Of a DNA stretch of 58,418 nt, positions 25,412-33,697 are shown piece after piece. The DNA lies in assembly GCA_964573995.1 (NCBI GenBank), contig CAZNLH010000016.1, forward strand, positions 1 through 58,418, written 5' to 3'. The notes beneath the pieces were generated by a model, which searched no databases, was not told where the DNA came from, and saw only the letters and a program-made list of their open reading frames with translations. This DNA comes from CAZNLH01 sp964573995. GTDB lineage: Bacteria > Gemmatimonadota > CAZMKB01 > CAZNLH01. The position numbers were made by a program, and so were the translations under genes. Each line of letters begins with the position of its first letter. Position 1 is the stretch's first letter.

Positions 25412-26644
25412 TCAAAACTCGGGATCAATAACAACTGGCCTGCCGGTCCGCTTTGCCTCCCGTGCCAGTTCATAGGCCCTGTTGTACTGGCGGGCTATCA
25501 CCTCCCACGATACCACCTCTTCCAGGTATCGCTTGAGGTTCTCGCCCAATTCCATTCTCAGCGCCTCGTCACATGCAAGGCGGATGACATGTTCGCGCAA
25601 CCTGGCCTTCGTCGTGAACAGGAGCCCACCCTCGCTCTCAAGTGTCTGTGCGGTCAGCCCCTCCATCGGGGCCGTGGTTATATAGGGTTTGTTGAGGGCT
25701 ATGATCCGGGCCAGGGTACCCGACTGTGTCTCATCCGTCGATGGTAGAACGATGAAGTCACAGACCGCCATCATCTTGTAATATATCTCCCCGCGAGGGA
25801 TGAACTCGTAGTAATGGGCTATGCCCTTCTCTTCCAGCCGCAATATCTCCGACTTCCACCTCTTGTAATCATCCCTGTGGTTCGGATCCCTCATCGTACC
25901 GGCGGCAAGGAGGTCCCACTCCACACCGCTCCTCCGCTTGATTTCATCGTGAATCTCATCCCACATCGTAAGAAGGATGTCCCAGCGTTTATTGGATTGA
26001 ATCCAACCTATCATCCCCACCACGTGTTCAGTTAGGTCCGTCGCGTCCAGGCCGAGGTCCCCACGGAGCGCAGGTATCTCGTGGACACCCCACCTCCTGT
26101 CAGGTCGGGAACCATGCGGCACGACCATGATGTTCCGCGGCGTATCCCACCCCTTTCCTGGAAACGTCCAGTCAAGGCGCCACTTCTGATAGTGGCACTT
26201 GAAGAAGACGATGTCGCTGCGTTTGCATAGTGCGTAAATGAAATCAGCCTCCGGGTCGCGAAGACGGCCGTGGACCGTGTGTGGCTCCACCACGATGGGG
26301 TATTCATTTATGGCCTCGAGCAACGTCAGGAAGCCCTCGTTTCCATCTCCAATACCACGATCGTCCCTGTATTCGTACAAGCCGTACTCGTGTTCCAGGT
26401 GTACCACGTACGGATCGAGTTCCGCGATCTTCTCGGCGACTGCTTTCCACCAATCCCGCTTGTTCATGTCGATTATGGGAAAGACCCCCTCTCCGCGCCC
26501 GTCCGTGTGGCTGATTACGAGGACGGAACGTTCCGGGTTCGCCTTCTGTATGAATTCGCGAGCCTCCTCGGTGAAGGTGGCGATACCGCACAAGCGAGGC
26601 GGGTAAGAACTGACCATAATGATGGGCCTTCTATCCATGGACAT
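25412..26644 (-). CDS. GT4-like glycosyltransferase
   Basis: About 410 residues. Possible starts are ATG 26644 and 26638, both inside the end of the upstream gene (8-14 bp overlap), or TTG 26680; none has a strong ribosome site, so translational coupling is likely. SSYPPRLCGIATFTEEA at the start is nearly the same as SPHAIAVIGNFLPRKCGIATFT of the upstream protein, showing a common origin. VVHLEHEYGLYEY and VEPHTVHGRL follow in the N-domain. The C-domain carries FIVLPSTDETQSGTLARIIALNKPYITT, where the GT4 site has a Gln-Ser-Gly form. The donor sugar is unknown. Cytosolic. Confidence 0.8.
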   Translation of the reverse strand: MSMDRRPIIMVSSYPPRLCGIATFTEEAREFIQKANPERSVLVISHTDGRGEGVFPIIDMNKRDWWKAVAEKIAELDPYVVHLEHEYGLYEYRDDRGIGDGNEGFLTLLEAINEYPIVVEPHTVHGRLRDPEADFIYALCKRSDIVFFKCHYQKWRLDWTFPGKGWDTPRNIMVVPHGSRPDRRWGVHEIPALRGDLGLDATDLTEHVVGMIGWIQSNKRWDILLTMWDEIHDEIKRRSGVEWDLLAAGTMRDPNHRDDYKRWKSEILRLEEKGIAHYYEFIPRGEIYYKMMAVCDFIVLPSTDETQSGTLARIIALNKPYITTAPMEGLTAQTLESEGGLLFTTKARLREHVIRLACDEALRMELGENLKRYLEEVVSWEVIARQYNRAYELAREAKRTGRPVVIDPEF

Positions 26645-28961
26645 CGACCTGTCTTGAGACCGGTTTCTCGGCATCTTCAACGCACGTCGTTACCGCCTTG
26701 GCTGCACGGATGGCATACATGTTCAGCAATGATATCAGCCATGCCAGGGTAGACTCCGCTCCCTGATTCTGGTTTGCTCCGTCTGCCGTCAGCCCGTCAC
26801 AGCATCCACCGGTCCGATAGTCGTAGAGGGGGGTGTTCAGGTCGTTCCGCCCCAGGAACCAGTCCAGGCACCTATGCGCCTCGTTTATCCACTTTTCATC
26901 CCTCGTGACGTTGTATGCCTCTTTACAGGCCTCGATCATGTTCATGGCCTCTATCGGCTGCTGATCGAAACGTGCCCTATCCCCGCCGATCTTGAGCCAG
27001 CCATGGTTGCCTACAGGCACGAAGTGGCCTTGAGAATCAATTTGTATGTCCACCAGCCAATTCAGCAGCCTCAGGCCAGCCTCGATCATTTCACCTCTCT
27101 GCAGCCACTGGCCTGACAAGAGCAGGGCCTGTGGGATCTTGGCATTGGCATAAGTCACCACTGGTTCGAGCCACGGCCACTCATCAGTCGTCTTTTCCCT
27201 GTACAGATCAAACAGGAGGTTGGCCAGTTTCTTTCGCGCTCGACGTACCCCGCTGTCTCCGCCGAACCGCCTAAGGTATGCGTGGATGCCAACGAGGCTG
27301 AAGGCCCACGCCCGTGGATCCTTGAAATCCAGCACTGCTGGAAGTGCCCTTTCGAAGAGGCTCATAGCCACGCTGGTCAGCCCATCGGATTTCGAGAAAG
27401 CAACCGCCATCCCCAAACCCCAGATGGCACGCCCGTGACTGTCCGGCGACCCCACGTCCTCGAGCCACTTGCGATCGTAACTCATGAAGTTGCGGAAACG
27501 TCCGTTCACACCGTTGAAGGCGTGGTTGACGAAACTGAGGTACCTCGCCGCGAGGTCCACCAGGTCATCACCTTCAGGTATCAAATCCTGTGCCATCAGC
27601 ACGGCTATGATAGCGCGTGCATTATCATCCGTGCAGTAACCGTGGGAGCGGTCGGGGACAATGAACCTGGCGTGCTGCAACAACCCGACATCGTCGGTGA
27701 GGCGGACCAGGTGGTTCAACCGTACCTGTGGAAGTTCGAGGGTGGATTTCTCGAGCGTCCGGGTCTGAAAGGCCACCCTTGGCCGGTGCTCCCTCTCCTT
27801 CTTGACGTCGGCAAATATTTCCAGGTAACTCCGTGCCACCTCCTTCCAGATCATATTGCGGCAGAAGTTGTAGGCCTTCTTTCTCATGGCGTGGAACTCC
27901 ACCTCGTCGTCCAGCAATTCGATTACCTGGGCTGCCAGCGCCTTGGAATCCTCAAACGGCACGATCCTCCCGCGGTCGCCTTTCAGCATCTCTTCAGCGT
28001 ACCAGTACGGGGTGGAGATGACCGCCTTCCCCGCACCAAGCGCGTACGCGAGCGTGCCGGAGACTATCTGTTCCCGGTTGAGATATGGGGTCACGTAGAT
28101 ATCGGCCGCGCCGAGAAATTCGCACAATTCCTTCAACTCGACGAAACGGTTGTGAAATATGATATGGTCCTCCACCCCCAAGTCCCTCGCCATCCTCTGC
28201 AGGGAGAGGCGGTATGATTCACCTTCCGCGCGCTTTACGTTTGGATGAGTCACTCCAAGAATTATATAGGCGGTCTTGGGGTAATGATCGATGACCTCCG
28301 GAAGGGCCCTGATCATGTAATCAATCCCCTTGTTCTGCGAGAGGAGCCCGAACGTGAGTATGACCCGGTGTCCCTCGACCCCGAACTGGTCCTTGTAATA
28401 ACCGGGATCCACAAAGGGAACGTCTGGTATTCCGTGCGGGATGAAGGTGATCTTCTCCGGTTGAATATCATATACCTTCTTCAGTACCTCCCCGGCCTTA
28501 CGGCTCATTACGACCATCCGGTCGGAGATACGGCCTATCTCTTCGAGGATTACCTTCTGGCCCTGATCCGGCTTGAGGGCTACTGTATGGAGCGTCGTGA
28601 CGACCGGCATCCTTAGGTTGCGGAGGAGTTCCAGTATGTGAGCCCCATGTTTTCCGCCGAAGATCCCGTACTCATGCTGAAGAGAGACCACATCCACCAG
28701 GTTCATGTTGAGGAAGTCCGCCGCCAGGCGATAGTCGGAAAGCGCCTTGTAGTTCAACTCGAAACGCACCTTTCCGGGGTAAGGATACCCCTTGGGCACG
28801 TCGTTCATCACGACTGCCCAGCAATCGACCTCGGGGGATTCCTCCGACAGCGATTCCACGAGATCGGTAGTGAATGTGGCAATTCCGCACTTCCTCGGGA
28901 GGAAATTCCCGATAACGGCTATGGCATGCGGGCTGACATGGTAAAAGGCATCTCTGTGCAT
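26631..28961 (-). CDS. GT4 glycosyltransferase fused to alpha/alpha-barrel-like domain
   Basis: 776 residues from the ATG at 28961 (GAGGAG six bases upstream; the two further upstream Met codons lack this). Residues 1-~385 are a GT4 enzyme: GNFLPRKCGIATFT, VSLQHEYGIFGGKHG, LTFGLLSQNKGIDYMIRAL, and the sugar-nucleotide region VTPYLNREQIVSGTLAYALGAGKAVIST. Residues ~420-776 form a helical domain with repeated aromatic/acidic motifs (HGYCTDDNARAI, WGLGMAV, EWPWLEPVVTYANAKIPQALL) that look like an (alpha/alpha)6-barrel of glycoside hydrolase or epimerase type. A single protein thus pairs synthesis with a possible trimming or chain-length role. First gene of the five-gene operon. Confidence 0.8.
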   Translation of the reverse strand: MHRDAFYHVSPHAIAVIGNFLPRKCGIATFTTDLVESLSEESPEVDCWAVVMNDVPKGYPYPGKVRFELNYKALSDYRLAADFLNMNLVDVVSLQHEYGIFGGKHGAHILELLRNLRMPVVTTLHTVALKPDQGQKVILEEIGRISDRMVVMSRKAGEVLKKVYDIQPEKITFIPHGIPDVPFVDPGYYKDQFGVEGHRVILTFGLLSQNKGIDYMIRALPEVIDHYPKTAYIILGVTHPNVKRAEGESYRLSLQRMARDLGVEDHIIFHNRFVELKELCEFLGAADIYVTPYLNREQIVSGTLAYALGAGKAVISTPYWYAEEMLKGDRGRIVPFEDSKALAAQVIELLDDEVEFHAMRKKAYNFCRNMIWKEVARSYLEIFADVKKEREHRPRVAFQTRTLEKSTLELPQVRLNHLVRLTDDVGLLQHARFIVPDRSHGYCTDDNARAIIAVLMAQDLIPEGDDLVDLAARYLSFVNHAFNGVNGRFRNFMSYDRKWLEDVGSPDSHGRAIWGLGMAVAFSKSDGLTSVAMSLFERALPAVLDFKDPRAWAFSLVGIHAYLRRFGGDSGVRRARKKLANLLFDLYREKTTDEWPWLEPVVTYANAKIPQALLLSGQWLQRGEMIEAGLRLLNWLVDIQIDSQGHFVPVGNHGWLKIGGDRARFDQQPIEAMNMIEACKEAYNVTRDEKWINEAHRCLDWFLGRNDLNTPLYDYRTGGCCDGLTADGANQNQGAESTLAWLISLLNMYAIRAAKAVTTCVEDAEKPVSRQVDVHG

Positions 28962-29004
28962 GATCTTTCTCCTCACGCTCGTATGACCGACCTCAGTGCT
29001 CATT

Positions 29005-29036
29005 CCTCCAAGTCGCCCGAACAACGGGAACCTATG
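29005..29036 (+). repeat. Short repeat shared with 57790-57822
   Basis: CCTCCAAGTCGCCC, then AACGGGAAC, match the copy at 57790-57822 at about 28 of 33 aligned positions. It directly abuts copy B of the larger repeat, so the two could be parts of one element. Confidence 0.5.
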
Positions 29037-29048
29037 ATACTGAGCACC

Positions 29049-29163
29049 AGTTTCGTGTCCCGGAAGTTATTTTGCAGATGTTCTGCGGTGAACTGCGCAG
29101 GCCCTGTCGCCGAACTCCCCCATCGGCGCCATCCACGCTAAGGGACAAGAGACTACCGGGGGG
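29049..29163 (+). repeat. Dispersed intergenic repeat, copy B
   Basis: This matches copy A (5021-5172, opposite strand) in several blocks, including CCTGTCGCCGAAC and GGCGCCATCCACGCTAAGGG, but lacks the 38-bp insert. It fills most of the 336-bp space 28962-29297 between holB and the GT4/GH130 operon, so it lies where that operon's promoter is expected. A short reading frame (PIGA.HAKGQE) is conserved between the copies. Confidence 0.6.
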
Positions 29164-29297
29164 ATCACCAGCCCGCTACACGCAATGGCCCGGCTCGCAA
29201 CCACAATGGGGCCTCACAATCCCGATAAAGGGACACCCCAACAGCGGTCCCAGGCATTGTAAATCTCCTTGCCATGCGCCCTCAATGCAAGTTTGTT

Positions 29298-30383
29298 CTA
29301 ACGGGATCCAGCCGACTGCATGTTCGTAGATAGGCCGTGCAAGAGCCGCCAGATGAGAATGGAGGCATTGATATTCCTGTCGAGGAGCCTCCGAATCTCG
29401 TCTACGAGGCGGATCGACTTGATGGCGCCATGGAAAGGGGGCGGGCTGCATGTCTTGAGTAGATCGTACCGCGAGATGTTGACGACTTCCGCCCTGCCGA
29501 GACCCGATCGCATGGCCATCACATCATGCAAGAGAGGGACCAGGCTGTCGAGGGCCATCTTCAGCCTCTCTCTATCCCTCCGGAGCGGGCCGTCCGCTGC
29601 GTATGCGTAACGTTCTCCATCGCTTCCACGACAGGCCAACCCGAATATCTCCCAGGCATCATCCCAGCCATCTTTTCCCTCGCGGCTGTTGATCCACATG
29701 GCCATGCCGATACTCCCCTCGGAATACCGGGACAACTGCTCCGCTCTATCGGGCGGCACCCCCAGTTCGTTTACCAACACGGACTTTACGTCCCCCTGGG
29801 CGAGTGGCGAAAAACGAATCTCTTCGCAACGCGAGCGAATAGTTGGCAGGAGCGCGAAGGGCCTCGAAGTGGTCATGATTATAATAGTGTCTTCAGGCGG
29901 TTCCTCCAAGAGTTTCAAGAAGGCGTTGGCCGCCTCAACCGTCATTTCATCGCTATCCGTCAGTATGAAGACCTTTGATCTCCCCTCGTAGGGGTGTTTA
30001 CTACTCACCGAGCGGAGTTGACGAATCACATCGATCGAATGGGACGCCGTCTTTGCGAAACCAGGCCTGAAAAAATCTTCGCTCCCCTTTCGCGAGATGA
30101 TCTCCTCGAACTCCCCGTCATCCAGCGAGCCAGGCCTTGGGAAGGCCCAGAAGACATCTGGATGTAGGAGTCTTTCTATCTTACGGCACGACCGGCATGT
30201 ACCACATGCCCCGGACCCTGCAGAGAGACAGAGTATCGACTGAGCCAGGTAGAAGGCCATACGTTCCTTTCCCAGGCCCGGCAGGCCGTGAAATATCAAT
30301 GACGACGCCAGACGACCAAGTTCCAGGTCCCTGTCCAACTTCCTCCGTACTTTATCCTGCCTGTAGATGCCAATGGCCTCCAT
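29298..30383 (-). CDS. holB: DNA polymerase III delta' subunit
   Basis: 361 residues; the AAA+ clamp-loader subunit that, with gamma/tau and delta, loads the sliding clamp on DNA. GLPGLGKERMA (about 34-44) is the modified P-loop expected in delta', a zinc module CGTCRSC (about 60-66) follows, then KVFILTDSDEMTVEAANAFLKLLEEPPEDTIIIMTTS and the SRC arginine-finger motif in TIRSRCEEIRF. The family usually runs 320-340 residues. It stands alone in an otherwise metabolic region, with its own promoter and a 95-nt leader. Confidence 0.92.
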   Translation of the reverse strand: MEAIGIYRQDKVRRKLDRDLELGRLASSLIFHGLPGLGKERMAFYLAQSILCLSAGSGACGTCRSCRKIERLLHPDVFWAFPRPGSLDDGEFEEIISRKGSEDFFRPGFAKTASHSIDVIRQLRSVSSKHPYEGRSKVFILTDSDEMTVEAANAFLKLLEEPPEDTIIIMTTSRPFALLPTIRSRCEEIRFSPLAQGDVKSVLVNELGVPPDRAEQLSRYSEGSIGMAMWINSREGKDGWDDAWEIFGLACRGSDGERYAYAADGPLRRDRERLKMALDSLVPLLHDVMAMRSGLGRAEVVNISRYDLLKTCSPPPFHGAIKSIRLVDEIRRLLDRNINASILIWRLLHGLSTNMQSAGSR

Positions 30384-30483
30384 TAAAAACTCCCCGGCTT
30401 CAAGTCCGGCATTTCATCCCACGAAGCGCTGAGAACCCTGCGGCTGCAGCTTGAGACCTCAAGCAACTACCGCCCTTTTCAAA

Positions 30484-30511
30484 AGAATACGGCTATTCTC
30501 ATCGTTGTCAA
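30484..30511 (-). promoter_or_regulatory. Predicted holB promoter
   Basis: Read on minus: TTGACA (30511-30506), a 16-nt spacer, TATTCT (30489-30484). It would start transcription near 30477, about 95 nt before the holB ATG. Confidence 0.55.
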
Positions 30512-30781
30512 TGGGCAAGGCGCCCTTGAGGTTCACCTCCTTTTTTCCCTGCTTCTCAAGATCCTCGCTCACCTGAAAGCGAAGGGTATCGATGCCAGGG
30601 CAGGACCGTTTGCGGACAGGGCCGCGTGAGGTTTCCTACTTTTTCCCCGGCAGGTGATCAGACATACTCACCGGAGGGATCGGTGTGTCCCGCAAGGGGA
30701 ATTCGGCTGTCGGGTGCTTCCCGAGAGAGCTCTCAGGAGAAAAATCGGCAGGAATTCGGCCGAAACATTACGATAATCCGG

Positions 30782-30810
30782 TTGACAAACTTGATGAAGT
30801 GTGGTAATCT
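30782..30810 (+). promoter_or_regulatory. Strong plus-strand promoter with no downstream gene
   Basis: TTGACA (30782-30787), a 17-nt spacer, TAATCT (30805-30810). No plus-strand gene follows; the nearest is the end of envC on the opposite strand from 30943. Two tiny frames lie after it (MMEFTIHDKC at about 30834 and a 27-codon frame ending near 30957). A small RNA, possibly antisense to the envC 3' end, is the other reading. The rest of 30512-30781 shows nothing I recognise. Confidence 0.5.
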
Positions 30811-30942
30811 CGTCATACCGCCGATGGGGAAATGATGGAATTTACTATACATGACAAATGCTGAGCCGTCTCATGGAGACTTGGGAGATCATGAGCACGG
30901 AGCGACGTTCTTGGAGAGTTATCGTAGCAAGCGAGCCTCAAG

Positions 30943-32139
30943 TCACCTCTTCCTGAGGTAGACCAGCGGATCGACCGCCTCTCTGCCCTTGCGGATCTCG
31001 AAGTGGAGATAGGCCCCGCTGAGTGATCCCGTGTCACCCACCTCACCTACGACATCGCCCTCATTGACGTCCTCCCCTACGCCTATGAGCACCCTTGAAA
31101 GGTGGGCGTAGAGGCTGTAGAATCCACCTCCATGACTGATGATAACCATCTTTCCATAAGATTGCCACCAGTCGGAAAATTCTACCTTCCCTGGGGCGAT
31201 GGCGAGCACATTCTCGCCCTTATCCGCCCTTATATCGATCCCGTTAGAGACCAAGTTGGTGCCGAGGTCCGGGTTGTATTGTCTTCCGAAGCCCGTGATG
31301 ACCTTGCCGGCCACCGGCCACCTGAGCATACCGATCGCCTTGTCCAGGTCGTACATCCCCTTGCGCTCCCGCTCAACCGCCATGAGCCTCTTCTTCTCAA
31401 GGCCCCCTATGAGGGATGTCAGCCGATCCGTCTCTTCCTGCAATTTCTTGATCGCCTCTTCCCTCTCCTTCTTCTTACCCTTGACGGATGCCAGTAGCCT
31501 CGCCTTCTCTTTCCGGGTGCTGAGCAGCGATTTCTTCTCACGTCTTACTTCATCCATCCTCGCCGCGATCTCCCGGAGTTTATCGCTGCGCTCCTTACGT
31601 GCATCGGCAAGGTCCTCGGCCTTGCCGAGATAGTCCGATACGCGGCGCTTGTCCTCACGGGCTATGCGGGTCAGATAATAGACCCTCTGAAAGGCTGAAG
31701 AGAACGATGACGACCCCAAGACAATCTCCAGTGGATTGACGCGCCTCATCTTGTAGAGCCCCCTCAGCCTCCGGTAAAAGGCCTCCTGCCGGCTTCCGAG
31801 GTCACTTCTCACACCCACGATCTTCTTCTCGAGTTCCGCCAGTTCCTCCTTCCGCCTCGAGACATCCGATTCGAGTTCCCTTATCAACCGGTCTGTCAAG
31901 TCGACCTTTTTCTCGAGACGATGGATCTCCGACAGGACATCAGACTCCTTTTTCGAGAGTTTCTTCTTCTCCTTCTCGTTCTGAATGATCTCCTTGCGGA
32001 GCCTCTCGAGTACTCCCTCCTCGCGCTTTATCGCCTCGAGATACTCCCCGGAACCCTTCTCTTGTGAATGAGATATGCCGGCAAGGATGGTGAGGAGGAT
32101 GAGGACAATGACGCAGACTGCTCCACTTGCACTCTTCAT
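30943..32139 (-). CDS. envC: EnvC-like amidase activator, degenerate LytM domain
   Basis: 398 residues: signal peptide (about 1-25), long coiled coil (about 30-265, rich in KEK/EEL heptads), and a C-terminal LytM/M23 domain (about 272-398). In active LytM enzymes the metal site is HxxxD and HxH. Here the first His is Ser298 (SNGID) and the HxH His is Tyr377 (YLHFEIR), so the domain cannot be a working peptidase. This is exactly the state of E. coli EnvC, which activates cell-wall amidases under control of FtsEX. ftsX is seven bases upstream and ftsE before it, which settles the role in daughter-cell separation. Confidence 0.9.
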   Translation of the reverse strand: MKSASGAVCVIVLILLTILAGISHSQEKGSGEYLEAIKREEGVLERLRKEIIQNEKEKKKLSKKESDVLSEIHRLEKKVDLTDRLIRELESDVSRRKEELAELEKKIVGVRSDLGSRQEAFYRRLRGLYKMRRVNPLEIVLGSSSFSSAFQRVYYLTRIAREDKRRVSDYLGKAEDLADARKERSDKLREIAARMDEVRREKKSLLSTRKEKARLLASVKGKKKEREEAIKKLQEETDRLTSLIGGLEKKRLMAVERERKGMYDLDKAIGMLRWPVAGKVITGFGRQYNPDLGTNLVSNGIDIRADKGENVLAIAPGKVEFSDWWQSYGKMVIISHGGGFYSLYAHLSRVLIGVGEDVNEGDVVGEVGDTGSLSGAYLHFEIRKGREAVDPLVYLRKR

Positions 32140-32146
32140 CGGTCTA

Positions 32147-33016
32147 TCACCAGAGTTTTCGCAACTCGGACCTAACGGACAGGTAACTACCGCAGATTCC
32201 CATAAATATGCCGATCAGGACGACCTCGCCAATGAAGAACGGAGGAAGGGGCGCAAGACCGATCAGGCGGTTATCAACTATCCGGTAAACAACGTAAGCG
32301 AGGGCGGCGGCAAGGGCGCCGCCACATGCGCCTTTGATCATTCCCTCCATCAGCAACGGCCCCTGGATTGTCCAGTACGTGCTGCCGACCATCTTCATTA
32401 CGAGGAGTTCCGTTCTCCTGGAGAAGACCGTCATCCTGATGGCGCTGCCGATTACTATAACCGCCACTGTAAGCAGGATGACCGCCCCGGAGGTACCGAT
32501 GACCGCAACAAGTGTCTTGACGAGTTGTAGCTCTCCGATCCACCTTCCGCCGTAATCGACCGATTCCACGCCCTTGCGATCTTCCAGTCCCCTAGCCAGC
32601 GAGGTGATCTTCTCCTCGCTGAGACGTCCCTCCTTGAAGCCGACCTCGATAGACGCCGGAAGCGGGTTGACGGATAGTGATTCGAGGAGCGTAGAATCCG
32701 CCCCAAGTTCATGCCGGAACCGGTCGATGGCCTCCTCTTTGCTAACATAGACAGCCGATTTCACCTCGTCCCTCTGGTACAGTTCCACCCTGATCCTCTC
32801 GATATCCTCCCTCGGCACGTCGTCACGGAAATAGATCACCAGTTGGACGCGCTGATCCATGTCCGTGATCACCTTGTTGAGATTTACATAGAGTATGAAG
32901 AAGAGGCCCGAGAGGAAGAGGGTGAAGGTGATGGTCAGCACCGAAAGGACCGACAGGAGCGGCGAACTGCGGAACCCGAGGAAAGTTTCTTTGAGGAGAC
33001 GAAATAGCGCACCCAT
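32147..33016 (-). CDS. ftsX: Cell division protein FtsX
   Basis: A 289-residue inner-membrane subunit of FtsEX. Topology is as expected: one N-terminal helix (about 22-45), a large periplasmic loop (about 50-165, which contacts the EnvC coiled coil), then three helices (about 170-195, 220-245, 260-280). LLVMKMVGSTYWTIQGPLLMEGMIKG near 205-230 is the FtsX/MacB-type permease signature. Starts four bases after ftsE and is followed seven bases later by envC. Confidence 0.93.
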   Translation of the reverse strand: MGALFRLLKETFLGFRSSPLLSVLSVLTITFTLFLSGLFFILYVNLNKVITDMDQRVQLVIYFRDDVPREDIERIRVELYQRDEVKSAVYVSKEEAIDRFRHELGADSTLLESLSVNPLPASIEVGFKEGRLSEEKITSLARGLEDRKGVESVDYGGRWIGELQLVKTLVAVIGTSGAVILLTVAVIVIGSAIRMTVFSRRTELLVMKMVGSTYWTIQGPLLMEGMIKGACGGALAAALAYVVYRIVDNRLIGLAPLPPFFIGEVVLIGIFMGICGSYLSVRSELRKLW

Positions 33017-33019
33017 CCA

Positions 33020-33691
33020 TCACTTCTCATATCGAGATATCTTCTTGATCTCACCTTCGCTCAGTTCGATGCGCTGGTGGGAGAAGTCCTCGAGAAGGTC
33101 TTCCCTGTGGCTGACCACCAGCACGGTCGTGCCCATAATGCTTATGTCGCTGAGAATCGTGAGGATCTCATCGGCTGACGCGGCGTCGAGGTTTCCCGTG
33201 GGCTCATCAGCCAGGAGGATATAAGGGTTGTTGGCGATGGCCCTGCCTATGGCCACTCTCTGTTGCTCCCCTCCCGACAATTGGGATGGATAGGCATCTT
33301 TGAGGTGATGGATCCGGAGGTCCGTCGACACCTTCATCACCCTCGATCGAATCCTGCTCCGTTTCTCCCCAGTCACCTCGAGGACAAAGGCCAAGTTCTC
33401 GTGCACGGTCCTGTCCCGGAGCAACCTGAAGTCCTGGTAAACCATCCCGATCTTTCTCCTTAGGTAAGGGACCTCTCTCCTCCGGATCGAATCTGAAGAG
33501 TACCCCGCCACTTCGACACACCCCTCATCGGGACGTTCCTCCATCATGATCATTTTGAGGATGGTGGTCTTCCCGGACCCGCTGGGGCCGATGATGATGG
33601 CAATGCCCCCCTTGGCCACTTCGAAGGTAAGGGCCCGGAGGCTGAAACGCCCCCCGGCCAGCCTCTTTGAAACATCATTGAATCTTATCAA
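33020..33691 (-). CDS. ftsE: Cell division ATP-binding protein FtsE
   Basis: A 223-residue ABC ATPase. Walker A GPSGSGKTT (about 35-43), Q-loop VYQDFRLL, signature LSGGEQQRVAIGRA (about 138-151) and Walker B ILLADEPTGNLD (about 158-169) are all intact. The start is a TTG (33691) just after the transketolase stop; no ATG fits. It drives FtsX-EnvC, the septal peptidoglycan amidase switch. Confidence 0.95.
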   Translation of the reverse strand: MIRFNDVSKRLAGGRFSLRALTFEVAKGGIAIIIGPSGSGKTTILKMIMMEERPDEGCVEVAGYSSDSIRRREVPYLRRKIGMVYQDFRLLRDRTVHENLAFVLEVTGEKRSRIRSRVMKVSTDLRIHHLKDAYPSQLSGGEQQRVAIGRAIANNPYILLADEPTGNLDAASADEILTILSDISIMGTTVLVVSHREDLLEDFSHQRIELSEGEIKKISRYEK

Positions 33692-33697
33692 TCTCTT

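Noticed and set aside
28638..29141. 167-codon plus frame across the start of the GT4/GH130 operon and repeat copy B
   Set aside because: Most of it is antisense to the GT4 coding region, with no ribosome site; only the repeat-derived tail is of interest.
30540..30780. G+C-rich spacer as a riboswitch
   Set aside because: Compared by eye with cobalamin, TPP and SAM riboswitch consensus elements; none is present.
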